The notes beneath the pieces were generated by a model. That model was not told the origin of the DNA and did no database searches. It saw nothing but the letters and a program-made list of their open reading frames with translations. A stretch of DNA of 5,759 nt from Actinomycetota bacterium (lineage in GTDB: Bacteria; Actinomycetota; Actinomycetes; S36-B12; UBA10799), in the NCBI GenBank assembly GCA_003452655.1, contig DMNR01000447.1, forward strand, positions 1 through 5,759. The letters are read 5' to 3'. Positions 5,237-5,759 of this stretch are shown here, piece after piece (the first letter of the stretch is position 1; the number at the start of each line of letters is the position of its first letter). A program made the translations under genes and the position numbers.

Positions 5237-5759
5237 TGGCCAAGATTCAGATCGACTTCGACCAGGTGATGCGTTTCGGAGGCCTGCACGGTGATATCGG
5301 CCGATCGATTGATGCCCAACGGAACGTGTTTCGAGGGGATTCGAACCACCTTGATCAGGTGATGGCAGCGTTCGGCCTGGCGCGAGCCCCTGGGGGCACA
5401 ACGTTCCAAGGAATGTCAATCGCCGGCGCGATGGGCGATGCCGATGCCCGTGCCGGGCGCGTGGCCCACACCCTGCTGACGAGCTCAAACAAGATCTTCA
5501 ACTACGCAGGCGCGAACCAGGCAATCGACTCGCACTTCAACTGGGGCGGGAGCGTCGCTCGAGCCTTCTGGGGGCCGATGACCGGCCCGTTCGGTTCACA
5601 TCTTGCTGGAATGTTCGGTGGCGAACTTGCCGGCAAGGTCGCCACCGGTGTCGTGTGGGGCGTCCGGATGTCGAGAGGCCTCAGCGTCCTGGTGCCGGTC
5701 TTCGCCGGTGTCACCGGGGTCCTCGATCTTGTCGATGCCTACTCGGGCATTCGCGATGC
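5236..5759 (+). CDS. Putative type VII secretion substrate/effector, 5' part (174 residues)
   Basis: The frame is open from GTG 5236 to the window end and has no stop. The GTG shares its first base with the upstream TAG, and GGAG at 5222-5225 lies 10 bases before it. The protein begins VAKIQIDFDQVMRFGG (first residue read as Met). Residues 1 to about 100 look helical, without a W-x-G motif, and end in NKIFNYAGANQAID (85-98), where Y90-AGA-N94 resembles the Y-x3-D/E type VII export signal with Asn for the acidic residue. After FNWGGSVARAFWGP (101-114) comes a Gly-rich, hydrophobic region (about 115-168) with a candidate membrane-associating stretch, LSVLVPVFAGVTGVLDLV (149-166). The order (small WXG100 partners first, larger protein last, helical N-domain then hydrophobic region) is that of secreted T7SS effectors, including polymorphic toxins, whose toxic domain would be at the unseen C-terminus. 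That function is inference; no catalytic domain is visible. Confidence 0.75.
   Translation, partial: MAKIQIDFDQVMRFGGLHGDIGRSIDAQRNVFRGDSNHLDQVMAAFGLARAPGGTTFQGMSIAGAMGDADARAGRVAHTLLTSSNKIFNYAGANQAIDSHFNWGGSVARAFWGPMTGPFGSHLAGMFGGELAGKVATGVVWGVRMSRGLSVLVPVFAGVTGVLDLVDAYSGIRD

Noticed and set aside
4246..5488. Long minus-strand open frames (290 and 296 codons) opposite the WXG100 operon
   Set aside because: They run antisense to genes with clear family motifs and ribosome binding sites. Their translations are Arg/Ser/Pro-rich low-complexity shadows without domains, and one also crosses the divergent control region.
1..5759. CRISPR array, tRNA/rRNA genes, insertion sequence ends
   Set aside because: No regularly spaced repeats, no tRNA-like cloverleaf with the TTCGANNC arm in proper context, no transposase reading and no terminal inverted repeats with target duplications were seen on reading both strands.

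Overview
The window looks like chromosomal DNA from a high-GC Gram-positive bacterium (Actinomycetota). The grounds are G/C-biased third codon positions, frequent GTG starts, a PknB-like receptor Ser/Thr kinase with a Thr/Pro linker, and WXG100-type genes. The Thr/Pro linker and Ig-like ectodomain would suit Acidimicrobiia or a relative, but I cannot place the genus.

Layout. At the left edge, on the minus strand, is the 5' end of a small Cys/His-rich protein (1-137). It encodes a treble-clef, RING/PHD-like zinc finger and runs off the window. A 358-base divergent intergenic region (138-495) follows, with a promoter candidate pointing left and a possible -10 box immediately before the next gene. 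The largest gene (496-3012, plus) encodes an 838-residue one-pass membrane Ser/Thr kinase. It has an intact cytoplasmic catalytic domain, one membrane helix, and an ectodomain made of a beta-rich region, a bacterial Ig-like (Big_2) domain, a Thr/Pro linker, an Fn3-like domain and a C-terminal beta-rich domain with two cysteines. Convergent to it, on the minus strand, is a 406-residue protein (3134-4354) with two TetR-type DNA-binding units in one chain and all four of its cysteines near the C-terminus.

A 173-base divergent region (4355-4527) with several inverted repeats separates the regulator from a tightly packed plus-strand operon of type VII (ESX/WXG100) secretion type. The operon holds an 87-residue WXG100-like protein (4528-4791), a 146-residue WXG100-like protein with a Trp-rich tail (4796-5236), and the start of a third gene (5236 to the window end). 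The third gene overlaps its neighbour by one base and looks like a larger secreted substrate or effector whose C-terminus is outside the window.

How they may work together (inference): the tandem TetR protein is placed to control the WXG100 operon through the shared intergenic region. The first two operon products are likely helical secretion partners for the third. The kinase could report envelope conditions, and the zinc-finger gene beside it may belong to the same signalling unit. No type VII secretion ATPase or membrane core gene is present, so secretion would depend on machinery encoded elsewhere.
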